DNA of 64,000 nt from Chengkuizengella marina. Lineage in GTDB: Bacteria > Bacillota > Bacilli > Paenibacillales > KCTC-33759. Location: the NCBI RefSeq assembly GCF_009910845.1, contig NZ_SIJB01000004.1, positions 113,515 to 177,514 of the forward strand, given 5' to 3'. The notes beneath the pieces are model-generated. The model was not told the origin of the DNA. It made no database searches and saw nothing but the letters and a program-made list of their open reading frames with translations. Made by a program: the position numbers and the translations under genes. Each line of letters begins with the position of its first letter. The stretch's first letter is position 1. Positions 17,733 to 26,654 of the stretch are shown piece after piece.

Positions 17733-18062
17733 ATGGGTAATTTTAAGATCAATGATAAAACTTTTGGGTGTCCTGTGGACTTAACTCTAAATACAATTAT
17801 GGGAAAGTGGAAAGCAGTTATACTATACAATCTTATGAGTGGCAAAAAAAGATTTGGAGAGCTTCAAAAGTTAATGCCGGATGTCACAGATCGAGTATTA
17901 ACAAAACAATTAAGAGAATTAGAAATGGATGGAATCATAACACGTAAAGTGTATCCTGTTGTACCTCCTAAGGTAGAATATAGTTTAACTGAAAGAGGAA
18001 AATCGATTAAACCTATATTAGATGCTATGTCAGAGTGGGGATCAAAATTCAAAGTAAATTAA
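17733..18062 (+). CDS. HxlR-family transcriptional regulator
   Basis: A 109-residue winged-helix regulator of the MarR-related HxlR (DUF24) family. CPVDLTLNTIMGKWK near the N-terminus carries the family's conserved Cys, the redox sensor in YodB-type members. The recognition region RFGELQKLMPDVTDRVLTKQ and wing KVEYSLTERGKS are typical. It probably represses the divergent quinone reductase and itself. ATG 17733 has GAGGTGA six bases upstream. Downstream lies the accB leader rather than a co-directional partner, so it is likely monocistronic. Confidence 0.9.
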   Translation: MGNFKINDKTFGCPVDLTLNTIMGKWKAVILYNLMSGKKRFGELQKLMPDVTDRVLTKQLRELEMDGIITRKVYPVVPPKVEYSLTERGKSIKPILDAMSEWGSKFKVN

Positions 18063-18106
18063 ATATAACCAGAAATCAATTCATAGATGTTCTAATTATT
18101 GGTTTG

Positions 18107-18115
18107 TGCTATAAT
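18107..18115 (+). promoter_or_regulatory. Extended -10 promoter of the accB transcript
   Basis: TGCTATAAT is an extended -10 element with a full TATAAT at 18110-18115. No good -35 hexamer is visible, which extended -10 promoters tolerate. Transcription would begin near 18122 and produce a leader of about 300 bases before accB. Confidence 0.5.
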
Positions 18116-18149
18116 ACTATCATTGTTATACATGTACATCCTTTTAAGA

Positions 18150-18419
18150 GGCAGTTCAAAAAGTACACTTTTGATCACAAAGTGGAACTAAGTAGTAATT
18201 TTGACATCGAACTTTGTGTCACATTTTGAAGTCTGATACTCATGTAACCATTCACTATACTTGCTACACCCCAAAAAGTGAAGTATTACTTTGAAGTGTA
18301 GTCCAAATACTTTTCGGGGACCCCGAAAAACATTGGCTTCTGCATGTTCACACAAATTTCTCGCTGTTGAAAACTGAACTTTTTGAAAACGTACTTTTAG
18401 AATTTTAAGGAGTGAAAAA
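18150..18419 (+). promoter_or_regulatory. Long structured 5' leader of accBC
   Basis: The roughly 300-base gap before accB holds no credible ORF but much symmetry. TTCAAAAAGT near the start (about 18157-18166) pairs with ACTTTTTGAA near the end (about 18378-18387), enclosing the leader. Inside is a perfect 19-base palindrome, TTTTCGGGG-A-CCCCGAAAA, at 18311-18329, and local pairs such as ACTTTG/CAAAGT. From memory, similar leaders recur upstream of genes in Paenibacillus-type genomes. The function is unknown: it may be a cis-regulatory RNA or a repeat family. Confidence 0.45.
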
Positions 18420-18926
18420 ATGTTTAAATTAAATGAAATTAAAGAATTAGTTAGACTTGTAGATAAATCTACACTTCAAGAACTTGAAATTGAAAATGAA
18501 GGTGCTCGATTGTTAATACGCAAACCAGCAACAAACACAGAAGTTATCCCACAAATCGTACATCAAACCCCTGTAGTATCTCAACCAGTTATCCAAGAAG
18601 TCCCTCAAAACATACAAACATCAGCTGTTGAAGAGCAGACTGTTGAAGTAAATCAATCAAATCAAATTGAAGAACAAGATGCAAATTTACATAAAATCAC
18701 TTCTCCAATGGTAGGAACATTTTACATTGCTCCCTCCCCAGGTGCAGATCCTTTTATAAAAAAAGGTGATAAAGTGACAAACGATACCGTAGTATGTATT
18801 GTTGAAGCAATGAAACTTATGAATGAGATAGAAGCTGAAATTAAAGGTGAAATCGTAGAAGTATTAGTAGAAGATGGTCATTTGGTTGAATTTGGTCAGC
18901 CGTTATTTTTAGTAAAATCAGAATAA
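18420..18926 (+). CDS. accB: Biotin carboxyl carrier protein of acetyl-CoA carboxylase
   Basis: The carrier subunit of acetyl-CoA carboxylase (fatty acid synthesis), 168 residues. The C-terminal biotinyl domain has EAMKLMNE, whose Lys is the biotin site, and the BCCP thumb region [10 protein letters not shown] Pro/Gln-rich linker (about 40-90) separates it from the N-terminal helix. It is followed by accC after 52 bases. In Bacillus the spoIIIA operon normally lies upstream of accB; here an HxlR gene and a long leader do. AAGGAGTG lies seven bases before ATG. Confidence 0.97.
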   Translation: MFKLNEIKELVRLVDKSTLQELEIENEGARLLIRKPATNTEVIPQIVHQTPVVSQPVIQEVPQNIQTSAVEEQTVEVNQSNQIEEQDANLHKITSPMVGTFYIAPSPGADPFIKKGDKVTNDTVVCIVEAMKLMNEIEAEIKGEIVEVLVEDGHLVEFGQPLFLVKSE

Positions 18927-18978
18927 TGGCATTGTTATTATTTATTTCTATGAAGACATCGTTTGGGAGGATATAGTA

Positions 18979-20322
18979 ATGAAGTTTCAAAAGGTTCTAA
19001 TAGCTAACCGTGGTGAAATAGCCGTTCGGATTATTCGTGCATGTCATGAGATGGGGATTCAAACCGTTGCAATATATTCTGAAGCCGATAAAGATTCTTT
19101 ACATGTTCGGTTGTCCGATGAGGCTTATTGTATTGGTCCCACTTTATCAAAGGACAGTTATTTGAATTTAACAAATATTATGAGTATTGCAACTTTAACT
19201 GGAGCAGATGCAATTCATCCAGGGTATGGTTTTTTAGCAGAAAACGCTGATTTTGCTGAAATTTGTGAATCATGTAATATCACTTTTATTGGTCCGTCAC
19301 CCGAAGCTATCACAAAGATGGGGGATAAAGCAGTAGCAAAAGAAACAATGAAAAATGCGTCTGTTCCAGTTATTCCTGGAACAGACGGGCTCATTGAAGA
19401 TATTGATGATGCTGTTATGATCAGTAGAGATATAGGATATCCTGTACTTATAAAAGCAACTGCAGGTGGTGGTGGTAAGGGTATCCGAATTGCCGAAGAT
19501 GAAGAGATGCTTATTCATCAGATTAAAGCAGCCCAACTAGAAGCTGAAAAAGCCTTTGGTAATGCAGGTGTATATTTAGAGAAATTTTTAACAGGTATGA
19601 AACATGTAGAAATTCAAGTCATTGCAGATAAACATGGGAACGTAGTTCATCTTGGCGAAAGGGATTGTTCTATACAACGAAGAAGGCAAAAATTGATAGA
19701 AGAAGCACCTTGTCCTGTTTTGACACCTGAAATTCGTAAAGAAATGGGAGAAGCTGCTGTGCGTGCTGCAAAAGCAGTTCAGTATTCAGGAGCAGGTACA
19801 CTCGAGTTTTTACTAGGACCAGATGGGAAATTTTATTTCATGGAAATGAATACAAGAATTCAAGTGGAACATCCTGTTACTGAGATGGTCACAAGTATTG
19901 ATTTGATTAAAGAAATGATCTCTGTAGCAGAGGGAAAACATTTATCTTTTACTCAAGAAGATGTAGAAATTCAAGGGTGGTCTATTGAATGTCGTATTAA
20001 TGCAGAAAACCCTGATAAAAACTTTATGCCTTCGGCAGGGCAAATCCAATTCTATTTACCTCCAGGTGGTTTAGGTGTAAGAGTAGATAGTGCAGCATAT
20101 CCTGGATATATTATATCTCCACACTATGATTCAATGATTGCAAAATTGATTGTTTGGGGAAAAACTAGGGAAGAAGCAATTGAAAGAATGAAGAGAGCAC
20201 TATCGGAATTTACGATAGAAGGTATTCATACTACAATTCCATTCCATTTAAAACTACTTTCCAATGATAAATTTCTTCAAGGGGATTTCGATATTAAGTT
20301 TTTAGAGGAAAACGAAGTATAG
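18979..20322 (+). CDS. accC: Biotin carboxylase subunit of acetyl-CoA carboxylase
   Basis: This 447-residue enzyme carboxylates BCCP-biotin with ATP and bicarbonate. ATP-grasp signatures are clear: [13 protein letters not shown] at the N-terminus, the glycine-rich loop [13 protein letters not shown], the biotin-region EAPCPV, and [14 protein letters not shown] with the metal-binding Glu and catalytic Arg. The length matches the family. It forms an operon with accB. GGGAGG precedes ATG. The carboxyltransferase genes accA and accD are not in the window, as is usual for Bacillales. Confidence 0.97.
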   Translation: MKFQKVLIANRGEIAVRIIRACHEMGIQTVAIYSEADKDSLHVRLSDEAYCIGPTLSKDSYLNLTNIMSIATLTGADAIHPGYGFLAENADFAEICESCNITFIGPSPEAITKMGDKAVAKETMKNASVPVIPGTDGLIEDIDDAVMISRDIGYPVLIKATAGGGGKGIRIAEDEEMLIHQIKAAQLEAEKAFGNAGVYLEKFLTGMKHVEIQVIADKHGNVVHLGERDCSIQRRRQKLIEEAPCPVLTPEIRKEMGEAAVRAAKAVQYSGAGTLEFLLGPDGKFYFMEMNTRIQVEHPVTEMVTSIDLIKEMISVAEGKHLSFTQEDVEIQGWSIECRINAENPDKNFMPSAGQIQFYLPPGGLGVRVDSAAYPGYIISPHYDSMIAKLIVWGKTREEAIERMKRALSEFTIEGIHTTIPFHLKLLSNDKFLQGDFDIKFLEENEV

Positions 20323-20453
20323 AATATACTTAAGCTCCCAGTTTGTCATAATATTTGTATGGTGTTATATTATAGTAGTAAGTGTAAAGTCTTGGGAGAA
20401 AATATAATTTTAATTTGAAAATTTACGCGTGAAAATAAGAGGAGGTAATGTTG

Positions 20454-20870
20454 ATGAATACAGTCGCTCTTGATTATGAGAAGACTGAAATGGGTCATAT
20501 TCAAATTGCACCTGAAGTTGTTGAAGTCATTGCTGGTTTGGCAACGGTTGAGATTGAAGGTGTGGCAGGAATGAGCGGTGGTTTCGCAGGTGGAATCGCA
20601 GAGCTTCTTGGAAGGAAAAATCTATCAAAGGGTGTAAAGGTTGAGGTTGGTGAGAAAGAAGCAGCGGTTGATGTATCTATTATTGTTGAATATGGATACA
20701 GAATACCAGATGTTTCTCATGAAATTCAACAAAATGTAAAGAATGGTATAGAATCTATGACTGGTCTTCAGGTTGTAGAAGTAAATGTACATATTCATGA
20801 TGTGCATATTACTCAGGAAGAAAAAGTTAAAAATGAGATTGAAGAAATGAAACCACAACGCGTAAAATAA
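20454..20870 (+). CDS. yqhY: Asp23/Gls24 family envelope-stress protein (YqhY)
   Basis: A 138-residue Asp23/DUF322 protein. GHIQIAPEVVEVIAGLATVEIEGV is the conserved core (positions about 12-35), and VDVSIIVEYGYRIPDV with IQQNVKNGIESMTG follows. In B. subtilis YqhY is encoded next to accBC and is linked to control of acetyl-CoA carboxylase activity, which the position here supports. ATG at 20454 was chosen over 20448 because GGAGG ends 8 bases before it. A terminator follows. Confidence 0.9.
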   Translation: MNTVALDYEKTEMGHIQIAPEVVEVIAGLATVEIEGVAGMSGGFAGGIAELLGRKNLSKGVKVEVGEKEAAVDVSIIVEYGYRIPDVSHEIQQNVKNGIESMTGLQVVEVNVHIHDVHITQEEKVKNEIEEMKPQRVK

Positions 20871-20895
20871 TTTCAATGATTATAAATGACAATAG

Positions 20896-20925
20896 ACCCC
20901 CTCACATTAGCAGGGGGTTTAATTT
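20896..20925 (+). terminator. Intrinsic terminator after yqhY
   Basis: ACCCCCT (20896-20902) pairs with AGGGGGT (20912-20918), followed by TTAATTTT. It separates accBC-yqhY from amaP, probably with partial read-through. Confidence 0.8.
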
Positions 20926-20991
20926 TAAAGAGAATACATAGTAGTTCATGTCCAAAAAGTTCAGTTAAATGAGAAAGGAGTATGATCTATC

Positions 20992-21525
20992 TTGAAAATC
21001 TTAGATCGATTATTATTGTTTCTATATAGTATTTTTGTTACTATAGTTTCTTTATCTGTTGTAATACAAATGATCCAAACAGGTGATATTAATATTCCTT
21101 ATTTAAATGATACGGAAGAAATTATATTATATGCATCAGTTGCTGTTGTAGTACTTATTAGTATTCGTTTTTTATATATTACTTTACGTTCCAATCGTTC
21201 TACAAAACCTAGCATAGATCAACGAAACGATTATGGAGATATAAAAATTTCAATGGAGACGATTGAGCAGATTGCATTAAAGGCTGCTGCTAGAGTTAAA
21301 GGAACAAAGGATACAAAAGCAAAAATTAACGCAAGCCAATCCGGAATTGAAGTGAAAATAAAAACTTATGTTGATGGTGAAACTCCTATTCCAAAGCTAA
21401 CTGAAGAAATCCAACAAAATGTGAATGATTACATTGAAGATGTAACAGGAATCCCTGTTTCTAATGTCTCTGTTTTAGTAGTTAATATCTTTCAATCTAA
21501 TACTTTTAAAAGTAGAGTAGAGTAA
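20992..21525 (+). CDS. amaP: Alkaline shock response membrane anchor protein AmaP
   Basis: A 177-residue membrane protein with two N-terminal transmembrane helices (about 5-28 and 43-66), then a cytosolic Asp23-like domain ending IQQNVNDYIEDVTGIPV. AmaP anchors Asp23-family proteins to the membrane, so it is the likely partner of the YqhY-type protein encoded just upstream. It is followed by a DUF2273 gene, the usual third member. It uses a TTG start at 20992 with AAAGGAG 11 bases upstream; an ATG ten bases earlier is out of frame. Confidence 0.85.
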   Translation: MKILDRLLLFLYSIFVTIVSLSVVIQMIQTGDINIPYLNDTEEIILYASVAVVVLISIRFLYITLRSNRSTKPSIDQRNDYGDIKISMETIEQIALKAAARVKGTKDTKAKINASQSGIEVKIKTYVDGETPIPKLTEEIQQNVNDYIEDVTGIPVSNVSVLVVNIFQSNTFKSRVE

Positions 21526-21539
21526 AGGGGGAGCTCCCG

Positions 21540-21767
21540 ATGTGGAAAGATTTATGGGAACGGCACCCAGGAAAATTGATTGGGCCAATGATTGGAGTTT
21601 TTTTTGGTATCATATATTTATTTGTAGGTTTTTGGGATACATTCATTTTTTCACTTATTGTTTTTATTGGATTTTATATCGGTAGAAAAGTGGATTCAAA
21701 AGAAAAATGGGAATTTTTTATAAATATAAAATTACGATTATCAAAATTTTTAGATCGTTATCGATAA
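21540..21767 (+). CDS. DUF2273 small membrane protein
   Basis: A 75-residue protein with two hydrophobic helices (about 13-32 and 33-50) around a short turn, starting MWKDLWERHPGKLIG, the typical opening of DUF2273. The family occurs beside amaP and asp23 genes and is thought to belong to the same membrane complex; its biochemical role is unknown. An AAAGGGGGAG site precedes ATG and the gap to amaP is 14 bases. A terminator follows. Confidence 0.85.
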   Translation: MWKDLWERHPGKLIGPMIGVFFGIIYLFVGFWDTFIFSLIVFIGFYIGRKVDSKEKWEFFINIKLRLSKFLDRYR

Positions 21768-21788
21768 ATGCAGCCCTTAGATTTAAAT

Positions 21789-21815
21789 CCCTATAAGTAA
21801 TTATGGGGCTTTTTG
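21789..21815 (+). terminator. Intrinsic terminator before nusB
   Basis: CCCTATAA pairs with TTATGGGG (one G-T) around GTAA and runs into CTTTTTGTTT. AGCCC upstream can extend the stem with GGGCT. Confidence 0.75.
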
Positions 21816-21904
21816 TTTGTTGTTTGAATAAAAAACGTATACTATAGTATAGAGATCTACAAATACATACATCAATAGTTTGAGCTTTCGAATGGAGGAA
21901 CAAA

Positions 21905-22369
21905 ATGAAAAGAAGACAGGCAAGGGAAATCATTATACAATGTTTGTACCAAATGGAACTTAATGAGGTGACATCAACTTCTGCAATAGATTCCATCATC
22001 ACAGAACAGGATGATGTGGAAAATGAGGGTATTTCTAATATAAAACATGAAGACTTAAAATTCATCAAAGAGTTAATAGATGGTACATTTCTTAAAAAAG
22101 CAAAGATTGATTCCCTCATTAATGATTATTTAAAGGGTTGGAAAATAGAACGACTTTCTAGAGTAGACATACAAATTCTTCGATTGGCTATTTATGAAAT
22201 GTTTTATTTAAATGATACTCCACCAAAAGTGATTGTAAATGAAGCGATTGAATTATCAAAGTATTTCGGAACCGAAGATTCGGGTAAATTTATAAATGGT
22301 GTATTAGGTAAAATGATCAAAGAACATGAAGTGATAAAAGCAAAAATACACTCTATAAATGAAGATTAA
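21905..22369 (+). CDS. nusB: Transcription antitermination factor NusB
   Basis: A 154-residue all-helical RNA-binding protein. The N-terminal [19 protein letters not shown] is the arginine-rich boxA-binding region; the C-terminal [14 protein letters not shown] and FINGVLGK are the NusB signature. With NusE it binds boxA in rRNA leader transcripts. About 25 residues between the second and third helices ([11 protein letters not shown]) are a common Bacillales insertion. It heads the nusB-folD-xseAB-ispA run with 32 bases to folD. GGAGG precedes ATG. Confidence 0.96.
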   Translation: MKRRQAREIIIQCLYQMELNEVTSTSAIDSIITEQDDVENEGISNIKHEDLKFIKELIDGTFLKKAKIDSLINDYLKGWKIERLSRVDIQILRLAIYEMFYLNDTPPKVIVNEAIELSKYFGTEDSGKFINGVLGKMIKEHEVIKAKIHSINED

Positions 22370-22401
22370 AATATAAAAAGTATATAAAAGGGAGTAAAAT
22401 C

Positions 22402-23256
22402 ATGACTGCAAAATTGATTAGTGGAACAGATTTATCCAAAACCATTCGTAAAGAATTGAAAAGTGAAGTTGAGTTGTTGAAATCAAAAAATATACAACCT
22501 GGATTAGCTGTAGTTTTAGTTGGAGATGATCCTGCTTCTGAAGTTTATGTGGGTCGAAAAGCAAAAGCATGTGATGAATTAGGCATTTATTCTGAAGTCC
22601 ATAAGTTACCTGAAAAAACCACAGAGAAAGAGTTATTATTGCTTATTCGCAAATTAAATGTACATACAGATATTCATGGCATATTAGTTCAGCTGCCTCT
22701 ACCAAAACAAATTTCAGAAAAAGCAGTGATTGATGCTATTGCTGTAGAAAAAGATGTGGATGGTTTTCATCCTATCAACGTAGGGAATTTAATGATAGGT
22801 GATGAAAGTTTATTACCTTGTACTCCAGCAGGTGTAATAGAAATGATAAAAAGAGAAGGTATTGAAATTGCAGGTAAACATGCAGTAGTCATAGGAAGGA
22901 GTAATATAGTAGGAAAACCAGTTTCTATGTTACTTCTTAGGGAAAATGCAACTGTGAGTATATGTCATTCAAAAACAGGGGACATTGCATCTATAGCTAA
23001 GCAAGCAGATATTTTGGTTGTAGCAACGGGTATACCAAAAATGATTGGTACTGATTGTATTAAACAAGGTGCTATAGTGATCGATGTTGGCATTAATCGA
23101 ATGGACAATGGAAAACTTTGTGGTGATGTTGATTTTGATAAGGTGAAGGACGTTGCAGGATACATTACACCTGTTCCAGGTGGTGTAGGACCTATGACAA
23201 TTACCATGTTAATTAAAAATACATTAGAAGCAGCATCTAACTTATCAAAAAAGTAA
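22402..23256 (+). CDS. folD: Methylenetetrahydrofolate dehydrogenase / methenyl-THF cyclohydrolase
   Basis: A 284-residue bifunctional enzyme of one-carbon metabolism that interconverts 5,10-methylene- and 10-formyl-THF with NADP. The signatures are [20 protein letters not shown] with Tyr and Lys of the active site, GILVQLPLP, and the C-terminal [11 protein letters not shown]. The NADP-binding segment is [11 protein letters not shown]. The length and motifs are complete. It is in the usual nusB-folD-xseA order, with 21 bases to the xseA start. GGGAG precedes ATG. Confidence 0.97.
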   Translation: MTAKLISGTDLSKTIRKELKSEVELLKSKNIQPGLAVVLVGDDPASEVYVGRKAKACDELGIYSEVHKLPEKTTEKELLLLIRKLNVHTDIHGILVQLPLPKQISEKAVIDAIAVEKDVDGFHPINVGNLMIGDESLLPCTPAGVIEMIKREGIEIAGKHAVVIGRSNIVGKPVSMLLLRENATVSICHSKTGDIASIAKQADILVVATGIPKMIGTDCIKQGAIVIDVGINRMDNGKLCGDVDFDKVKDVAGYITPVPGGVGPMTITMLIKNTLEAASNLSKK

Positions 23257-23277
23257 TATATAAAAGATGGTGTGATT

Positions 23278-24627
23278 ATGAAAGATAATCAAGTGGTATA
23301 CTCAGTAAAAGAATTAACAAGAGTTATTAAAAACAGATTAGAGTTTGAACCAGCATTGCAAAACATTTGGGTGCGTGGAGAGATTTCTAACTATATACAT
23401 CATTCAAGTGGTCACATGTACTTTACTTTAAAGGATAAAAACAGCAGAGTAAAATGTGTTATGTTCGCCTCTCATAATCAAAGAATTCCTTTTATTCCAC
23501 GAAATGGAACGAAAGTATTAGCTAAGGGTAATATATCTTTGTATGAGAGAGATGGACAGTATCAATTGTATGTAAATCAAATGCAACCTGATGGAATAGG
23601 TAGCTTATATCTTGCTTTTGAGCAATTAAAACAAAAGTTAGAAAAGGAAGGTTTGTTCTTAACTGATAAGAAAAAAACACTCCCTCGTTATGTAAACACA
23701 GTAGGTATAGTAACGTCTGCTACTGGTGCTGCAGTAAGAGATATTGTAACCACAATTCAACGTAGAAATCCTATGGTATCTATTCTTCTATATCCTGTTT
23801 TTGTACAAGGTAAACATGCAGTTTCTTCCATTAAAAAAGGGATTGAAGTTTTAAATACGTATGAAGAAGTAGAAGTTATTATTGTAGGTCGAGGTGGAGG
23901 GTCCCTTGAAGAGCTGTGGGCTTTTAATGAAGAAGTTGTAGCAAGAACCATTTCTGAATCACAAATTCCTATCATTTCTGCAGTAGGACATGAAACCGAT
24001 TATACAATCTCTGATTTTGTAGCAGATGTACGTGCTGCTACGCCTACAGCTGCTGCTGAACTTGCAGTTCCTCATCATATAGAAATTAAAAAAAATTTAG
24101 AACATTTAAAACAAAGGTTACATAAAGGGATATATTATCATCTTCAAAAAAAGGCAGAAAAGTTAGAACAACTGAAACGTTCTCCATATTTACGCTCTCC
24201 AAAAAGACAATTAGTACAACCAACAGAACGTTTAGATCGTTTAAAAGATCAATTGATTTTTAATATGGCTAATCAAATGCGATACACAAGGGAAAAGTTT
24301 TATAAATTTGAATCAGGGCTTTCCACATTGAATTTAAAAAATAAAATTGATTACTCTAATCGACGATTGAATAATATTCAACATCGTTTGAATCATGAAA
24401 TTAAGAATTATATAAGAAATCAAAAACTAATGCTTTCTTCAAATATCCGTCAATTAGATGCTTTAAGTCCCTTAAAGGTTATGCATAGGGGTTATAGCCT
24501 AGTATATAATGAGGATGGAATAATCGTTAAATCTATTAAACAAATTCAAACAAAACAAATGATTAAAGTGAATTTATCGGATGGAAGATTAGATTGTCAG
24601 GTTAAAATGGTGGAGGAGGAGACATAA
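23278..24627 (+). CDS. xseA: Exodeoxyribonuclease VII large subunit
   Basis: A 449-residue catalytic subunit of the single-strand exonuclease. The N-terminal OB-fold (about 1-100) contains VRGEISNYIHHSSGH and is followed by the nuclease core with GRGGGSLEELWAFNEE and SAVGHETD. A long coiled coil (about 265-400) precedes the short C-terminal segment HRGYSLVYN. Its last base is shared with the xseB start (TAATG), so the two subunits are translationally coupled. ATG 23278 was preferred over an in-frame GTG six bases upstream. Confidence 0.96.
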   Translation: MKDNQVVYSVKELTRVIKNRLEFEPALQNIWVRGEISNYIHHSSGHMYFTLKDKNSRVKCVMFASHNQRIPFIPRNGTKVLAKGNISLYERDGQYQLYVNQMQPDGIGSLYLAFEQLKQKLEKEGLFLTDKKKTLPRYVNTVGIVTSATGAAVRDIVTTIQRRNPMVSILLYPVFVQGKHAVSSIKKGIEVLNTYEEVEVIIVGRGGGSLEELWAFNEEVVARTISESQIPIISAVGHETDYTISDFVADVRAATPTAAAELAVPHHIEIKKNLEHLKQRLHKGIYYHLQKKAEKLEQLKRSPYLRSPKRQLVQPTERLDRLKDQLIFNMANQMRYTREKFYKFESGLSTLNLKNKIDYSNRRLNNIQHRLNHEIKNYIRNQKLMLSSNIRQLDALSPLKVMHRGYSLVYNEDGIIVKSIKQIQTKQMIKVNLSDGRLDCQVKMVEEET

Positions 24628-24875
24628 TGGATAATAAGAAAATAACTTTTGAGGAAGCAATGGAAAATCTTGAAAAAGTTGTAAGCGAGTTAGAGAGTGA
24701 AGATGTCCCATTGGAAAAAGCGATTGATTTATTTCAAGAGGGAGTAAAACTCTCTGGTTATTGTAGTCAAAAGTTAGACCAAGTGGAGCAAAAAATTGAA
24801 ATGTTAATTAGTGAGGATGGACAGAAAAAAGCGTTTCATCCTTTGAATGATGATAATCAAGGTGATATGGATTGA
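24627..24875 (+). CDS. xseB: Exodeoxyribonuclease VII small subunit
   Basis: An 82-residue helical hairpin protein with TFEEAMENLEKVVSELESEDVPLE and LFQEGVKLSGYCSQKL (split here for length), the conserved XseB core. It assembles on the coiled coil of XseA. The start overlaps the xseA stop and its stop overlaps the ispA TTG start, so the three genes are tightly coupled. Confidence 0.95.
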   Translation: MDNKKITFEEAMENLEKVVSELESEDVPLEKAIDLFQEGVKLSGYCSQKLDQVEQKIEMLISEDGQKKAFHPLNDDNQGDMD

Positions 24876-25774
24876 AATTGAATACAATTACAGATTTCAT
24901 TAGTTATTATGGACAAGAAGTTGAAAAAGAATTAAAACATATTTTCCCAAAAGATTGGGTCATTCCTGAACGTTTAGAAGAGGCGATGAGTTATTCTTTG
25001 TTTGCTGGGGGTAAAAGAATGCGTCCGATATTAACCATTGCGGCTCTAGAATCACTAAATGGACCTATATCCTCAATTCTACCTGCTGCTGCTGCCATTG
25101 AAATGATTCATACTTATTCGCTTATTCATGATGATTTACCTGCCATGGACGATGATGATTATAGACGTGGGAAATTAACGAATCATAAAGTTTATGGGGA
25201 AGCTATAGCAATATTAGCAGGAGACGCTTTGTTAACTCATGCTTTTTATGTTATTTCCAATTCACTAAGGATGAAAGAGGTACCTGCTGAACAAATTTTA
25301 AATCTTGTTGAAGAATTATCAGCATACGCAGGACCAAAAGGTATGGTGGGTGGTCAAGTAGATGATATGGATGGAGAACAGGGAATTACAAATATCCACC
25401 AATTAGAAAAAATTCACATTCATAAAACAGGTGATTTAATCGTATTTTCACTGCGTGCAGGAGGTCATATTGCTGGAGCCAATGCTGAACAGCTTAAAGC
25501 TTTAGCTAGTTTTGGTTATAAAATCGGCCTAGCTTTTCAGATTCAAGATGATATTTTAGATATTATTGGAGATGAACAAAAATTAGGTAAACCTGTTTTA
25601 AGTGATGAGAATTCCAAAAAAGTAACTTACCCATATTTAATTGGATTAGATGCGTGCATTGAAAAAGTGAAACAATTAACTGAAGAAGCTAAACAAGATA
25701 TCACAAAAGCCAATTTCCCCAATCCAAGTCGATTACTTGAGATAGCAGATTTTCTAATGCACCGAGAACATTAA
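24872..25774 (+). CDS. ispA: Farnesyl/geranyl diphosphate synthase
   Basis: A 300-residue polyprenyl synthase that condenses IPP with allylic diphosphates in the cytosol. The first Asp-rich motif is DDLPAMDDDDYRRG and the second is QDDILD; GGKRMRP binds IPP and GDALLTHAF follows. It feeds isoprenoid chains together with Dxs encoded downstream. It starts with TTG at 24872 overlapping the xseB stop, with AAGGTGAT upstream. The OLE RNA gene lies in the gap to the next protein gene, as in other OLE-carrying Firmicutes. Confidence 0.95.
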   Translation: MKLNTITDFISYYGQEVEKELKHIFPKDWVIPERLEEAMSYSLFAGGKRMRPILTIAALESLNGPISSILPAAAAIEMIHTYSLIHDDLPAMDDDDYRRGKLTNHKVYGEAIAILAGDALLTHAFYVISNSLRMKEVPAEQILNLVEELSAYAGPKGMVGGQVDDMDGEQGITNIHQLEKIHIHKTGDLIVFSLRAGGHIAGANAEQLKALASFGYKIGLAFQIQDDILDIIGDEQKLGKPVLSDENSKKVTYPYLIGLDACIEKVKQLTEEAKQDITKANFPNPSRLLEIADFLMHREH

Positions 25775-25854
25775 TAATAAGTATTTTCATTCATTATTAA
25801 TCAAAAATGAAAATATAATTAGCATTGAAATGGTAAATTTGGAATGACATTTCA

Positions 25855-25884
25855 TTGAGCTATACTTTTTACATATGTTATAAT
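25855..25884 (+). promoter_or_regulatory. Promoter candidate for OLE RNA
   Basis: TTGAGC (25855-25860) and a perfect TATAAT (25879-25884) are separated by 18 bases. A start near 25892 would begin about ten bases before the first pairing segment of the RNA. Read-through from ispA is also possible. Confidence 0.6.
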
Positions 25885-25901
25885 ATAAATTGTAAATAAC
25901 T

Positions 25902-26540
25902 GAGTGGTGCAGTATTCTAGTCAGCCAGGCATTTCTGAAGGCGGGCCTAAAAATTCGCCAAAGGGCACATCAATGAAGTTTCTGGTGTTGGCTTCAGAAG
26001 CCCAGTCTGGGGTTGATGCTGGAAGTTAAGGTTGTTGGGCGATCCACAATGGCATGTGGGCGTTGACCCGGCTTCCGCGGAGGCCCAAGTTCGTGGTTAG
26101 GCGACACCGTGCGAATAGCTACGGCTTGGGGTATGAACCTGTACTTGCGAGTCTAATTTGTTCTTATAGTCTTATTTTGATTATAAATACAGAATGACTT
26201 GTATGCAGCGTAGCCTGCCTTGAGTGAACTAGTGGAATTGTAGATGGTAGGGATTTATTTTTCTGGCCAAAAAAATAAATGCTGGATGCTATATGAAATC
26301 TACTTTGCAAAAGAGGCTAAGAAATGAATTATGGTTGTTGAGGAAAACTCCTAGACTGTTCAGTTGTAAGAGACTTCTTGAGGATTATAGTGTGGACTAA
26401 GTGGTAATCTAGTCAGATGTTCGGTGACGACATCAATGTAAGCATAAAGGGAAACCGCCTTTTACGGCAACGAAAAGGTGTTTTACATGGGAAAACCAAC
26501 TGGACCTAAGCCGCAGCGTTTACTCTCGAAGTTACCACTC
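25902..26540 (+). ncRNA. ole: OLE RNA (ornate, large, extremophilic)
   Basis: A roughly 640-base stretch between ispA and the next membrane-protein gene has no usable ORF, a G+C content well above its surroundings and many local stems. GAGTGGT at 25902-25908 pairs with ACCACTC at 26534-26540, closing the whole element, and TTTTT follows. The size, the position between ispA and dxs, and the adjacent oapA-like gene match the OLE RNA locus described for alkaliphilic and anaerobic Firmicutes. There OLE forms a membrane-bound RNP with OapA and OapB and supports tolerance of cold, alcohol and Mg2+ stress. I did not align it to the published consensus; ends are set from the closing stem. Confidence 0.88.
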
Positions 26541-26604
26541 TTTTTAATTAATTTTATTTATTTTAAGAGAAACTATATATAAAGAAGAATTCGATTATAT
26601 CTTC

Positions 26605-26632
26605 GAAAGGTCACCAATAGGTGATTTTCTTT
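26605..26632 (+). terminator. Hairpin with T-rich tail between OLE RNA and oapA
   Basis: GAAA..TCACC (26605-26615) pairs with GGTGA.TTTC (26620-26629) around AATA and is followed by TTTCTTT. It lies 25 bases before the oapA start and could terminate or attenuate read-through from OLE into oapA. Confidence 0.5.
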
Positions 26633-26654
26633 CTTTAGGGAGCTTTAATAATTA

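Noticed and set aside
18035..18229. 64-codon frame running from hxlR into the accB leader
   Set aside because: No SD, starts inside hxlR, and covers the promoter and leader structures.
26600..26632. Extending OLE RNA to include this hairpin
   Set aside because: The closing stem GAGTGGT/ACCACTC with its own T run ends at 26540; this hairpin is separate.
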